From contig NZ_QEQQ01000016.1 in the NCBI RefSeq assembly GCF_003097235.1, positions 101,579 to 165,578 on the forward strand: a stretch of 64,000 bases of DNA, read 5' to 3'. Origin of the DNA: Pseudomonas sp. CC120222-01a. Its GTDB lineage: Bacteria > Pseudomonadota > Gammaproteobacteria > Pseudomonadales > Pseudomonadaceae. Below, piece by piece: positions 31,101 to 38,182 of the stretch. A model generated the notes under the pieces. The model did not search any database, was not told where the DNA came from, and saw only the letters and a list, made by a program, of their open reading frames with translations. Position 1 is the first letter of the stretch, and each line of letters opens with the position of its first letter. A program made the translations under genes and the position numbers.

Positions 31101-33661
31101 ATGCTCGGGTTGCCGACCGTTTGCGGTGGCGTGGTGTCGGGGGCGGTGAAGCTGACCGGGCCGGCGCTGTTACCCAGCGTGTCGGTGGCTTCGACGCTCA
31201 GGTTTTCACCGTTGCGTTGCGGGGCGTTGAGGGTGACGTCGAAGTGCCCGTCGGCGGCGACGATGGCCGTGCCCAGCACGCTGCCGTCAGCCGCGCGCAC
31301 GGTCACGATCGAGCCCGCCTGGCCGACGCCGGTCAGGTGCAGGCCGCTGACATCGACGGCCAGCGCCGATGGCTGCAGCGGGCCGTCCAGGTCCGGTGCG
31401 GTGAGGGTGGCGGTGGAGCTGTTGCCGGCGCCATCGCGCAGCACCACGTCGAGCTCCTGGCCATTGAGCTGGGCGGACGACAGGGTGACGGTGAAATAGC
31501 CGTTGGCGCCCACCGTGGCGGTGCCTAGCAGCGTGCCTTGGGCGTTGGTCACCTGCACGGTGGCGCCGACTTCGCCGCGCCCGGTGAGGGTGATGCCGTC
31601 GGCGGCCAGGTGCAGGTCGCTGGCTTGTGCAGGCGGGGTAATGTCGGGGGCCGTGATCTGGGTCGGCAGCGAGCTGTTGCCGTCGGCGTCGATGGCCACC
31701 ACGTCGAGCAGTTCGCCATTGGCTTGGGCCGGGCTCAGGGGGATGGTGAAGGTACCGTCGTTGCCTGCCCGCACGCTGCCTATCAGGTTGCCGTTGGCAT
31801 CGCGCACTTCCACCAGGCTGCCCGCCGGGGCGGTACCGCTGATGGACGAGCCGTCGGCGGCCAGCACCAGCCCGGCCGGGCTATCCGGCACGGCGGTGGC
31901 GGGGACGATGACGGTGAGCGCGACCGAGGGGTTGCCGGCGGCGTCGGTCTGTACCAGGACGAGGGTTTCGCCGGCGCTGACCGGGCCGCTCAGGTCGACC
32001 AGGAAGGTGCCGTTGGCGCTGACCACGCCGGTGCCGAGCAGGTTACCGTTGTTGTCGCGAATTTCCACGGTGGCGCCGGGTTCGCCGTGCCCGGCGACGG
32101 TCAGGCTGCCGGCGCCGACGATGACATTGCTGATGATCGCCGGTGGTGTCGTGTCCGGCGCGGCGTAGTCCAGCGGCGCGGAGCGGTTGCCGGCGGCATC
32201 GGTCACGGTGATGGCCAGGTGCTCACCGTTGCTCTGGGCCGGGTCGAGCGTGAGGCTGAAACTGCCGTCAGGCCCGACGATGCCGCTGCCGATCAGGTTG
32301 CCGTCGGCATCGCGAACTTCCACCCGGGCGCCGGGTTCGGCGCTGCCGGTCAGGGTCACGCCGTTGTCCAGGCCGAGCCCGGTAGGTTGGCCGGGCGCCT
32401 GCAGATCCGGGGTGGTCAGCGGGCTAGGCGTGGAGACGTTGCCGGCGGCATCGGTGAGGGTGACTTGCAGCGACGAGCCATTGGTCACGGGGGTGGTCAG
32501 CTGGAAGGTGAAGCTGCCGTCCGGCTGTACGGTGCCGGTACCGATCACCTGGCCCTGGTCATTGAGCACGTTGACGGTGGCGCCGGGTTCGCCCCGGCCC
32601 GAGACCGTACGGCCATCGCCGCTGATGGTCAGGCCAGTCGCAGGGTCTGGCGGGGTGGTGTCGCCGCCGCCTAGGCCGTCGTCCGGCGCGGTGACGTTGC
32701 CCGCTGTCGAGGTATTGCCGGCCGCATCGGTGGCTGTGACGGTCAAGGCTTGCCCGTCAGTCTGCGGCGGTTGCAGGGTGACGCTGAAGCTTCCGTCGGC
32801 CCCGGTCACGGCGCTGCCCAGCACGCTGCCGTCGGCGCCGCGCACCTGTACGGTCGAGCCCGGTTCGGCGCGGCCGGTAAGGGTATTGCCTTGCGCGCTG
32901 ATTGCCAGCTCCGTCGGTGCTGTTGGCGCGGTGGTGTCCGGTGCGGTAACCGCACCAGGTTGCGATGTGTTACCCGCAGCATCGGTCAGGGTGACGCCGA
33001 GGTTTTCACCATTGGCCTGCGGGGTGTTCAGGGCGACATCGAAGCTGCCATCGGCATTCACCGTGCCGCTGCCGATCAGGTTGCCGGCGGCATCGAACAC
33101 CTTGACCGTGGCCCCGGCTTCACCGCGCCCGCTCAGGCGCAGGCCGTCGGGCGAAACCAGCAGGTCGATGGGCGTGGCCGGTGCAGTGGTGTCGCCAGGC
33201 TCGCTGCTGCCACCCCCTCCACCGCCGCCCCCGCTGTTGTTCGCCGCTGCAGCCACGCCGCCGACACCGAGCAGGCTGAGACCGGCGATGGCGAAGGTTG
33301 AGGTGCCAGCGCCAGCGACACCGATACCGGCCACCAGTTCGTCAAGTGAGGCCACTTCGTCGAAGGTGAAGCCAGTGAACGCCGTCGTGTCATAGTTGGC
33401 GTGCCACAAAGTGCCGTCTTCGCCAACGAACACCATGTCGCTGCCAACACCTGCCTGGTCTACGGCAAAGAAATTGCCGACGGTGACCTTTTCTCCGTTC
33501 TTGAGCGTGACGATCAGATCCTGGCCACGCCGGGTGACGGTGGCTACCTGGTCGGGAGCGACGGGCATCTGCACGACGCCTGGGCTGTTGAGGGTGATAT
33601 TGCCCCAGGCATTCTGGGTGGCTACGGCGGATTGCTTGTCGGCGACGACGATGTTGTCCAT
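22169..33661 (-). CDS. lapF: Giant repetitive surface adhesin LapF
   Basis: The 3830-residue cell-surface adhesin is exported by the type I system encoded just downstream. Residues 1-153 form a BapA-prefix-like N-terminus (IVTLKNGEKVTVGNFF) ending in a hydrophobic, Ala-rich stretch and a polyglycine hinge. I count 35 Ig-like repeats of about 85 residues between residues 155 and 3130, each of form DxTPP...GEpGATVxV...G(x)LLG...ADGSF...TDAAGN. Two larger Bap-type modules follow (about 3131-3380 and 3381-3650). RTX-like calcium motifs follow (GNDHLVGSQGG, EGGAGNDTLE, near 3680-3700), then a C-terminal secretion signal ending NSIHVV. In P. putida LapF mediates cell–cell contacts in mature biofilms. 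As I recall the KT2440 protein is near 6300 residues, so this allele is short. GGGAGC precedes the ATG. Confidence 0.93.
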   Translation of the reverse strand: MDNIVVADKQSAVATQNAWGNITLNSPGVVQMPVAPDQVATVTRRGQDLIVTLKNGEKVTVGNFFAVDQAGVGSDMVFVGEDGTLWHANYDTTAFTGFTFDEVASLDELVAGIGVAGAGTSTFAIAGLSLLGVGGVAAAANNSGGGGGGGGSSEPGDTTAPATPIDLLVSPDGLRLSGRGEAGATVKVFDAAGNLIGSGTVNADGSFDVALNTPQANGENLGVTLTDAAGNTSQPGAVTAPDTTAPTAPTELAISAQGNTLTGRAEPGSTVQVRGADGSVLGSAVTGADGSFSVTLQPPQTDGQALTVTATDAAGNTSTAGNVTAPDDGLGGGDTTPPDPATGLTISGDGRTVSGRGEPGATVNVLNDQGQVIGTGTVQPDGSFTFQLTTPVTNGSSLQVTLTDAAGNVSTPSPLTTPDLQAPGQPTGLGLDNGVTLTGSAEPGARVEVRDADGNLIGSGIVGPDGSFSLTLDPAQSNGEHLAITVTDAAGNRSAPLDYAAPDTTPPAIISNVIVGAGSLTVAGHGEPGATVEIRDNNGNLLGTGVVSANGTFLVDLSGPVSAGETLVLVQTDAAGNPSVALTVIVPATAVPDSPAGLVLAADGSSISGTAPAGSLVEVRDANGNLIGSVRAGNDGTFTIPLSPAQANGELLDVVAIDADGNSSLPTQITAPDITPPAQASDLHLAADGITLTGRGEVGATVQVTNAQGTLLGTATVGANGYFTVTLSSAQLNGQELDVVLRDGAGNSSTATLTAPDLDGPLQPSALAVDVSGLHLTGVGQAGSIVTVRAADGSVLGTAIVAADGHFDVTLNAPQRNGENLSVEATDTLGNSAGPVSFTAPDTTPPQTVGNPSIDGTGSTVSGTGEPGATVTVRGPDGSVLGTAVVNGDGSFQVTLNTAQTNGQALTVEQRDPTGNVSAAVDLPAPDTQAPATTTGLALSADGTVLSGNGEPGAQVQVTGAGGAVLGTATVAADGSFHVTIDPPQLNGQVLTVIQTDDAGNPSPANTLTAADIEAPAAAQGLGLSADGITLTGQGEPGATVEVRDTAGQLLGSGVVDGDGTFSVTLTPAQTNGETVSVVLTDAAGNASPSAPFTADDSSAPAAPGGLQVSADGTRVQGTGEAGATVEVRNAAGDLLGSAVVAANGSFSVSLNPPQLDGQTLDVSQTDPQGHASGAAQATAPDLTPPALPTDLAISGDGLTLTGNAPGAASVTVISPTGVETTVTVNGDGSFSVPLSPALLNGETVTVVVSDVAGNATQPTSVTAADSTPPAAASDIAVSPDGGTISGRAEPGTTVIVRDGSTELGTAQVGADGTFVVQVNPPLVTGDSVQLVVHDAGNNETAVNVAGPDGSQLAAPSNLAISADGFLLTGQGTVGSLITVTSGGTTLGTGTVGSDGIFRIFFTNAQLNAQTLQVTARASAGGNPSVPATIVAADTTPPDAPTQVTINRSGSTVSGHGEVGATVSVTDANGTLLGSGIVGTNGLFTINLVPPQANAQNLTITQADPAGNVSLAATVQAPDLQAPDAATALSLNNAATVVSGQGEAGATVTVRDASGNVLATGTVNQSGQFQITLPSAQTTGSPLQVTLSDAAGNVSGPASLATPDRTPPAAITNPSLSADGRQLSGSGEVGATVQVRDASGTVLGTATVGADGRFTVTFATPQATGQAIGVTQVDAAGNVSPAINVTTPDLTPPAALTNVVLNNNGLTLTGLGEAGASVTVRGPDGTIIGNGLVAANGSFTLTLTSAQLNAQHLSVTQTDASNNTSVAVSVTAPDFTAPAAPTALALSGSGLQLNGTAEAGSTVTVRDASGNVLGTAVAAGNGVFQVTLSSPQTNGQVLQVTATDAAGNVSPAAPYTAADTTPPAAVDHLAVSANGTSLAGTGEAGATVTVRAPDGSTLGTATVGADGHFTVALSPAASTGEVLSVTQADAAQNVSPAQTVTAPGNVAPDSPDNLVLSANGLVVTGTAAVGATVNVYGSNGVLLGTAPVASDGTFSVTLASAQANGEVLHVSAVASDGTASLPATLQAPDTTAPQPLTNLALSSDGLTLTGRGEAGATVTITGQGGASLGTAVVDASGNFSVNLASAQINGQQLSAAQTDAAGNESNSVNLTAPDRVAPDAPANLAFAGGGSLLNGIGEANATVKVIAADGTVLGTAVVMANGSFQVILGTPLANGQAVQVVLTDAAGNQSSPGAITAPDTTPPAAPTELAIASDGATITGRGEVGALVTVTDPAGQQIGTAIVDAGGQFTLTLNPALGNAELLGVTLTDGAGNVSPVATLQTPDFTPPDLLTNVVINANGSVVSGSGEPGATVTVTNAAGVVLGTTTVLTDGSFRVELSPAQINQQVLSVQQADPPGNISLPVTVNAPDLTPPAAAASLHLNAAGDQLSGTGEAGTTVRVYVGTTEIGTATVAADGTFVVNLSAAQLNGQLLQVTLTDASQNISPISTLSAVDITPPTTVVALLNPSGTQISGTGEPGAHVTVMNNLGNLIGEGTIAADGSFVITLTTAQINGQVLSVIAQDATGNPSVPLLLNAPDLVPPTEPGNLTLTGNGTLLSGTGEVGSVITVRDPSGTVVGTIAVPAGGNFTVTLSPAQNNGQLLSVVATDNAGNISTPATYQTLDTAPPAAVTNLAINNTYNILTGRGEAGATVTVSFGGVVIGTGLVDSGGNFSINLSPAPGSAASLAVTQTDAASNTSAVATFLTPLVPPPEPPVNVTLAADGLTLTGTAATGTSIRVYDAAGNLIGAGSANIGNGGFSITLSAAQLNGQHLSVTSVSLLGGESQPVFVTAADITAPANPVVSALSANGLVLTGTGEAGATVTVRDASGNVLGTGLVNGSGGFSINLSSAQLNGQVLSLTQADAALNVSGATSYTAPDVQAPLAPTNLAINGAGTVLTGNGEAGATVTVQGPGGSSLGSAIVQADGTFSVTLTSTQNNGQALVVRQTDAGSNVSGSTGITAPDTSAPTAPVASINANGTTVSGSGEIGSTVTVRNSLGTVLGTATVGSNGLYVVSLSAAQINFQALSVTLTDAAGNTSTATALTAPDLTPPANASNLVISADGTTLTGTGEVGATVTVRSASGTVLQTATVQPNGTFTVTLSPAQDNGQVLSVTLTDPRSNVSGNVNITAPDVDANAPVIASNNLATATVNLAPVTATTTYTDSFTTLLSGFSKTYTWTVAPGTTVDPTLTLTTNSVLALLNNSTFTLQVKGASGAWVTIATGNTQGLLDLIVLPLGLQVDIGKLQAGDYRLTVASGGIGLVTQVTTSLDIEATSLTQFTGTGTATSGNVITDPGTNGVVDSLGPDSGAVLKILVNGSYVTAASGAGTTVQGQYGTLVIHADGSYTYTPSGSPSSVGKVDVFSYELVHPNGLTATANLYVRIDSPQATETWNDSNLSAPATVVDAVNDVDSSHITLANRVDSSSATLGSLTLPLIGSRSATYTTTVAADTTADLQVVVNSTNLLSLLNGTTIQLLKLNTTTGQYVVVQTVSGSSLVSLLGGGAGYTFTGQGAGTYHIVVTAGGIGLASSITTSLNTTTTHLTEYVVSSATVASGNLITDPSGTDNLGSALTVLSVLTAAGTYTIPGYNGVSVAGTYGTLLVHADGSYTYTLNSGLTSAVIGQHDTFTYELTHPNGTTDTATLTVNLDNAAGLTTFSALVADTSDDSVAVASVAASASSEVIAGTDGNDHLVGSQGGHITLEGGAGNDTLEVVDQNFASVDGGTGTDTLLWGGGDASIDLGTLADRIHNIEVIDLNDTSAVALTLNLADVVKITETGNDTLIIKGDDKDSVHMTDNWTLVGNQTVDGIDYNQYTAQEDPSHHLWVQNSIHVV
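24272..33200 (-). repeat. 35 tandem repeats of about 255 bp inside lapF
   Basis: The DNA encoding the Ig-like repeats is about 8.93 kb long with a period of about 255 bases (35 units). Units are diverged from each other at DNA level, although shared blocks such as ACGTTGCCGGCGGCATC recur many times. This can support recombination that changes repeat number. Confidence 0.85.
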
Positions 33662-33799
33662 GAGTGCTCCCTGCTGGATTTCGGTACACAGGGCCGCCTT
33701 CGCGACCCATGGCCGTGTAACCGGAGATTAGGGAGATATAGCAGTCCAGCAGATTGCCACCAGATGGCTTTCCGGATAGTCCTTTAGTGAATGCGGGGG

Positions 33800-35353
33800 T
33801 CAGCGAAGCCCCAGGCGACGAGCCAGGCGGCTCAGGTTGGCACGGTCCAGGCCCAGTTCGCGGGCTGCTGCGGCCCAGTTGTCCTGATGACGTTGCAGGC
33901 AGGCATCGATCATTTGGCGCTGGTAGTCATCGGTGGCCTCGCGAAGACCACCGGCAGGTACCGCAAGGGCCGCTGGCGTGGCCGGGGAAAGGGGGGTAGC
34001 CGCAGTTGGCTGGGTGGCTCGCAGGTCGAGGTCGCTGGCTTCCAGGGTGAGAATGCGTGGGCGTTGCGGGTGTTGACCCATGGCCTTGAGGGCCGAGCGA
34101 CCGATCAGGTGTTCGAGTTCGCGCACGTTGCCCGGCCAGTCATAGGCCAGGAGTGCTGCTTGCGCTTCACTGCTCAGGCGAAGGCTGTTCAAGCCCAAGC
34201 GTGATCGGTTCTGTTCGAGGAAATAACCAGCAAGAAGCAGTACATCGCGCCCACGTTCACGCAGCGGCGGAACTTGTAGCGGATAGACGCTGAGGCGGTG
34301 GTAGAAGTCGGCGCGGTAGTTGCCTGCGCGCACTTCTGCGGCCAGGTCGCGGTTGGTGGCGGCGATCAGGCGTACATCGACGCGGTGCTCGCGGTCCGAG
34401 CCCAGGCGCTGCAGTTGGCCGCTCTGCAGCACCCGCAGCAGCTTGGTTTGCACGGTCAGCGGCAGTTCGCCGACCTCATCGAGAAACAAGGTACCGCCGT
34501 TGGCCAACTCGAACTTGCCGCGGCGTTCGCCGTGGGCACCCGTGAAAGCGCCGCGCACATGGCCGAACAGTTCGCTTTCCACCAGGGTGTCGGGGAGGGC
34601 TGCACAGTTGAGGCTGACCAGGGGTTTGTCGGCGCGGCTGCTGGCCTGGTGCAGGGCCATGGCCACCAGTTCCTTGCCCACGCCGGTTTCGCCAGTGATC
34701 AGCACGGTCAGCTCGCTGCCGCCTACCAGGCGGATCTCTTCCACCAGGCGCTTGTGCGCCGGGCTCTGGCCGATCAGCTCCTTGTCCTGGCCGCTGGCCT
34801 GGCGGTAGACCTCGGCGCGGTGGTGCTCGTCCTCGGCGCGCAGCGCCAGGTGCTCGATCCGCTCGGCCACGGTCACAGTGGCGGCGGCGAGGCTGGCGAA
34901 GGCCTGCAGGGCATCCAGCTCCAGGCTCTGGAACTGGCCGGGGGTGAGGGCGTCGAGGGTCACCAGGCCCCACGGGCGCTCGTCGACCATCAGCGGGCAA
35001 CCCATGCAGTCGTGTACCTCAAGGGCGGCGTCGGGCGCGTTGACCAGGCCATCGTAAGGGTCGGGCAGCTCGGAGTCGCTGGCAAAGCGGGTCGGCTCCG
35101 GGCGGCTGAGCAGGATCTGGAAGCGCGGGTGTTCACTGACCTTGAAGCGACGGCCCAAGGTATCGGGCGACAACCCATCGACGGCCAGCGGCACCAGCCA
35201 TTCACCATCCAGGCGCAGCAGCGCGGCGGCATCGCAGGGCAACAGCCCGCGCATGGCCTGCAGCAGGCGGCGGTAGCGCTCCTGGTCGGGCAAGTCGCGG
35301 GACAGGTCACTGACCAGAGGCAGCAAGGTGGTGAGCAACGGCTTTGTAGTCAT
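33800..35353 (-). CDS. norR: Nitric oxide-responsive sigma-54 activator NorR
   Basis: The 517-residue regulator has an N-terminal GAF domain (about 20-170), which in NorR holds a non-haem iron that binds NO. A central AAA+ domain follows with Walker A GETGVGKE, the sigma-54 contact loop GAFTGA (near residue 266) and Walker B GGTLFLDEVGELP. The C-terminal Fis-type HTH is NWAAAARELGLDRANLSRLARRLG. It is transcribed divergently from hmp, whose promoter carries NorR-type sites. It should activate hmp together with RpoN when NO is present. Confidence 0.92.
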   Translation of the reverse strand: MTTKPLLTTLLPLVSDLSRDLPDQERYRRLLQAMRGLLPCDAAALLRLDGEWLVPLAVDGLSPDTLGRRFKVSEHPRFQILLSRPEPTRFASDSELPDPYDGLVNAPDAALEVHDCMGCPLMVDERPWGLVTLDALTPGQFQSLELDALQAFASLAAATVTVAERIEHLALRAEDEHHRAEVYRQASGQDKELIGQSPAHKRLVEEIRLVGGSELTVLITGETGVGKELVAMALHQASSRADKPLVSLNCAALPDTLVESELFGHVRGAFTGAHGERRGKFELANGGTLFLDEVGELPLTVQTKLLRVLQSGQLQRLGSDREHRVDVRLIAATNRDLAAEVRAGNYRADFYHRLSVYPLQVPPLRERGRDVLLLAGYFLEQNRSRLGLNSLRLSSEAQAALLAYDWPGNVRELEHLIGRSALKAMGQHPQRPRILTLEASDLDLRATQPTAATPLSPATPAALAVPAGGLREATDDYQRQMIDACLQRHQDNWAAAARELGLDRANLSRLARRLGLR

Positions 35354-35367
35354 ATGGACTCCTTTAG

Positions 35368-35378
35368 GTCGATTTGAC
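35368..35378. promoter_or_regulatory. NorR-type binding site 1
   Basis: GTCGATTTGAC fits the NorR consensus GT-N7-AC. An identical copy lies 26 bases downstream, in the norR–hmp gap. Confidence 0.65.
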
Positions 35379-35393
35379 TATACGCCGGGGTTG

Positions 35394-35404
35394 GTCGATT
35401 TGAC
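35394..35404. promoter_or_regulatory. NorR-type binding site 2
   Basis: This is a second exact copy of GTCGATTTGAC. A weaker third half-match, GTCAATGCCCT, lies at 35414-35424. NorR promoters in enteric bacteria carry three such sites. Confidence 0.65.
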
Positions 35405-35445
35405 ATGATCGGCGTCAATGCCCTGATTTCATTGGCGAAAAAAGT

Positions 35446-35461
35446 TGGCACGATTGCTGTA
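35446..35461 (+). promoter_or_regulatory. Candidate sigma-54 promoter of hmp
   Basis: TGGCACG matches the -24 element exactly. After a 4-base spacer the -12 element reads CTGTA, where TTGCA is usual, so the -12 GC is degenerate. It lies about 45 bases downstream of NorR site 2 and 48 bases before the hmp ATG. Confidence 0.5.
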
Positions 35462-35508
35462 ATAGCAAGGGCAACCATTTGAAGCCTCAGGCTCAGGAGT
35501 TGTCGCAA

Positions 35509-36687
35509 ATGCTCAATGCCGAACAACGTGCAATCATCAAAGCCACTGTCCCTCTGCTGGAAACCGGTGGTGAAGCGCTGACCACCCACTTCTACAAGAT
35601 GATGCTCAGCGAGTACCCAGAGGTGCGCCCACTGTTCAACCAGGCCCACCAGGCCAGCGGCGACCAGCCGCGCGCCCTGGCCAATGGCGTGCTGATGTAT
35701 GCCCGTCACATCGACCAGCTGGAGCAGCTGGGTGGCCTGGTCGGCCAGATCATCAACAAACACGTTGCCCTGCAGATTCTGCCGGAGCACTACCCGATCG
35801 TCGGCAGCTGCCTGCTGCGTGCTATCGAAGAAGTATTGGGCAAGGAAATCGCCACCCCTGAGGTGATCGCTGCCTGGGCCGCTGCCTACGGCCAGCTGGC
35901 CGACATCCTGATCGGCGCCGAGGAAAGCCTCTACAAACAGAAGGAAGAGGCTGCCGGCGGCTGGCGTGGCACTCGCGAATTCCGCCTGGTGCGTCGCGAG
36001 CAGGAAAGCAGCGAGATCACTTCGTTCTACTTCGCCCCGGTGGATGGCCAGCCGGTACTCAAGGCCGAGCCTGGCCAGTACATCGGCCTGCAGCTGTTCA
36101 TCGACGGTGCCGAACAGCGCCGCAACTACTCGCTGTCGGCCCTGTGCGACGGCCAGCAATACCGCATCAGCGTCAAGCGCGAGGAGGGCGGCAAGGTCTC
36201 CAACTACCTGCATGACCAGTTGGTGGTGGGCGACACCCTGCAGCTGTTCCCGCCAGCGGGTGACTTCACCCTGGCGGCCAGCGACAAGCCGCTGGTGCTG
36301 ATCAGCGGTGGCGTGGGCATTACCCCGACCCTGGCGATGCTCGAAGCCGCACTGCAAACCCAGCGTGAGGTGCATTTCATCCACTGCGCACGTAACGGTG
36401 CCGTGCATGCCTTCCGCGACTGGGTCGACGGCCTGGCCGAGCGCCATCCGCAGCTCAAGCGCTTCTACTGCTATGCCGAGGAGGAGGGCGCTCAGAGCGC
36501 TGACGCGGTTGGCCTGCTGAGTCAAGACGTGCTGGGTGAGTGGCTGCCGCGTGAACGCGATGTGGATGCCTACTTCCTCGGGCCGAAAAGCTTCATGGCG
36601 GCGGTCAAGCGTCAGCTGAAGGGCCTGGGCGTGCCGGAGCAGCAGAGCCGCTACGAGTTCTTTGGGCCGGCTGCTGCCCTGGAGTAA
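35509..36687 (+). CDS. hmp: Flavohaemoprotein (nitric oxide dioxygenase)
   Basis: The 392-residue cytoplasmic enzyme oxidises NO to nitrate with O2 and NAD(P)H. It has an N-terminal globin domain (MLNAEQRAIIKATVPLLE start, proximal haem ligand H85 in NKHVALQI), an FAD domain (RNYSLSAL, QYIGLQL) and an NAD domain (LISGGVGITPTLAM; YFLGPKSFM). Start 35509 is chosen because the family begins MLNAEQ and AGGAG lies about ten bases upstream; a TTG at 35479 only adds ten residues. Control is by NorR from the divergent gene. Confidence 0.95.
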   Translation: MLNAEQRAIIKATVPLLETGGEALTTHFYKMMLSEYPEVRPLFNQAHQASGDQPRALANGVLMYARHIDQLEQLGGLVGQIINKHVALQILPEHYPIVGSCLLRAIEEVLGKEIATPEVIAAWAAAYGQLADILIGAEESLYKQKEEAAGGWRGTREFRLVRREQESSEITSFYFAPVDGQPVLKAEPGQYIGLQLFIDGAEQRRNYSLSALCDGQQYRISVKREEGGKVSNYLHDQLVVGDTLQLFPPAGDFTLAASDKPLVLISGGVGITPTLAMLEAALQTQREVHFIHCARNGAVHAFRDWVDGLAERHPQLKRFYCYAEEEGAQSADAVGLLSQDVLGEWLPRERDVDAYFLGPKSFMAAVKRQLKGLGVPEQQSRYEFFGPAAALE

Positions 36688-36701
36688 CTTGCTCGATTGT
36701 C

Positions 36702-36819
36702 TGTAGGAGCGGCCTTGTGTCGCGAAAGGGCTGCGAAGCGGCCCCAGGGTTTCAGCTTCGCAGCTGAAATTGCCGGGGCCGCTTTGCGGCCCTTTCGCGA
36801 CACAAGGCCGCTCCTACAA
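36702..36819. repeat. REP-like inverted pair downstream of hmp
   Basis: The left unit TGTAGGAGCGGCCTTGTGTC and its complement on the right enclose about 30 bases containing a smaller palindrome (TTTCAGCTTCGCAGCTGAAA). It can fold into one long stem, and probably also ends hmp transcription. Confidence 0.8.
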
Positions 36820-37117
36820 CCTATATATAAGGAAAGATGAACTGAGCCTCAGGCACCTTTCACCTTTAATCCTCCTTTAATCACTGTATCCTTCACTCCC
36901 GGGTGTCGAGGGGCTTGCCCCTGCGCGGCACCCGGGCAGTCGCTTTTTTACCGGCAGACGTTGAACCGACGTTGCTGCAGCCGGTCACAGAGTCTCCGGA
37001 TAGCCCTGCGCAGTGCTGTCCCGCCGCCCCCTCGCACGCTAACGGGCCATGCCTGCGTGTAGAATTGCACTCAGGCGGGCGGACCACGCTGCCACCTATC
37101 CATCGAAGGAATCGGCA

Positions 37118-37624
37118 ATGAACGAACAAACATCGCGCCTGAATCGCGAACGGCGCTTTCTGGTGCTGCTGGGGGTGATCTGCCTCGCCCTGATCGGCGG
37201 TGCGCTGTACATGCAGGTGGTACTGGGTGAGGCACCTTGCCCACTGTGCATCCTGCAACGCTATGCCTTGCTCTTTATCGCCATCTTCGCGTTCATTGCC
37301 GCTGCCATGCCCGGGCGCCGCAGCCTGACCCTGTTCGAGGGGCTGGTGGTGCTCAGCGCCATTGGCGGAATCGTTGCGGCTGGCAACCATGTGTATATAC
37401 TCGCCAACCCCATGGTCAGTTGCGGCATCGATACCCTGCAACCGATTGTCGACGACCTGCCCCTGGCCAAGCTCTGGCCACTGGCGTTCCAGGTCGACGG
37501 CTTCTGCAGCACGCCGTACCCGCCGATCCTCGGCTTGTCGCTGGCACAGTGGGCACTGGTGGCGTTCGTCCTGACAGCCATCCTGGTACCGGTCGGCATC
37601 TACCGCAACCGGCGCCAGTCTTAG
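37118..37624 (+). CDS. dsbB: Disulfide bond oxidoreductase DsbB
   Basis: The 168-residue inner-membrane protein has four predicted helices. It passes electrons from DsbA to quinones. The two Cys pairs are present: C41/C44 in CPLC at the end of the first helix, and C102 (VSCGID) with C130 (GFCSTP) in the second periplasmic loop. C41, C44 and C130 fall at the same numbers as in E. coli. GAAGGA lies upstream of the ATG at 37118. The location next to the quinol oxidase operon suits a quinone-dependent enzyme. Confidence 0.92.
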   Translation: MNEQTSRLNRERRFLVLLGVICLALIGGALYMQVVLGEAPCPLCILQRYALLFIAIFAFIAAAMPGRRSLTLFEGLVVLSAIGGIVAAGNHVYILANPMVSCGIDTLQPIVDDLPLAKLWPLAFQVDGFCSTPYPPILGLSLAQWALVAFVLTAILVPVGIYRNRRQS

Positions 37625-38182
37625 ACATAAGTCCCGATTTCGGTGTGGTCTTTTGCACCGGATGAGAAGAGCGAAAAGTCCTCCCCCGCTTGATCCAGAT
37701 CAACCTCAAAGCCTTGCTAAATGCGGGTTCGAGGGCTAGCAAGCGGGGTGCGACAAACTGTCGCGAAGTTGATTTGTCGAGCTGGATTGTTACGGATTCT
37801 GTAAAGGACTGTTGCTCAATAAGTCATAGTCAAGGGTTGGCGACCTATCTACAATCGCCCCCAATTTCCGTTCGGCACTGCTTGCGAGTCGCAGGATTGA
37901 AGGAAGCCCCAGCGCTCCTTTTTGCTGACTTCGTCAAGTTTCGCCCAACGGCGATACCGGGCGGACCCCCCTCCGCGTTTTCCCGCACCAAATGGACTTG
38001 GTCTGAAGTACAGGCCTGTTGCCTACGAAACCATAAGCACCGCTAACACGCTTTGCGCCAAGGTCCAGCAGTCGGACCCGGGCAGGAGCGAGTACGGGCG
38101 CGAAATGCCGCACTTGGCAGGACGAAGTGTTGGCTACCAAAACACAAATTGCATTGAAGCAAGCTGATCTAGAGGTCGTGAG
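37625..38182 (+). promoter_or_regulatory. Long leader/promoter region of the cyo operon
   Basis: The 558 bases carry no ORF I can support. They include the ANR box at 37690 and several short palindromic tracts. cyo expression in P. putida is known to respond to oxygen and carbon source, so a long regulatory leader is plausible. Confidence 0.55.
37690..37703. promoter_or_regulatory. ANR/FNR box
   Basis: TTGATCCAGATCAA is a perfect match to TTGAT-N4-ATCAA. It lies 480 bases upstream of cyoA and 65 bases after the dsbB stop codon. ANR represses the cyo oxidase under low oxygen in P. putida. Confidence 0.75.

Noticed and set aside
26918..31528. 1536-residue plus-strand ORF
   Set aside because: Antisense shadow of the lapF repeat region, Gly/Val/Arg/His-rich, with repeat periodicity inherited from lapF.
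33215..33245. Ala-rich stretch of LapF (GVAAAANN) as a LapG protease site
   Set aside because: LapG sites are TAAG/PAAG-like; the needed Gly after the Ala pair is not present at this place, so cleavage is not supported.
36898..36937. Hairpin upstream of dsbB considered as a riboswitch
   Set aside because: Only one imperfect stem (GGGTGTCG...GGCACCC) is visible; no conserved aptamer features could be recognised.
37690..38046. 118-residue ORF in the cyo leader
   Set aside because: Starts inside the ANR box, lacks a ribosome site and has no family resemblance.
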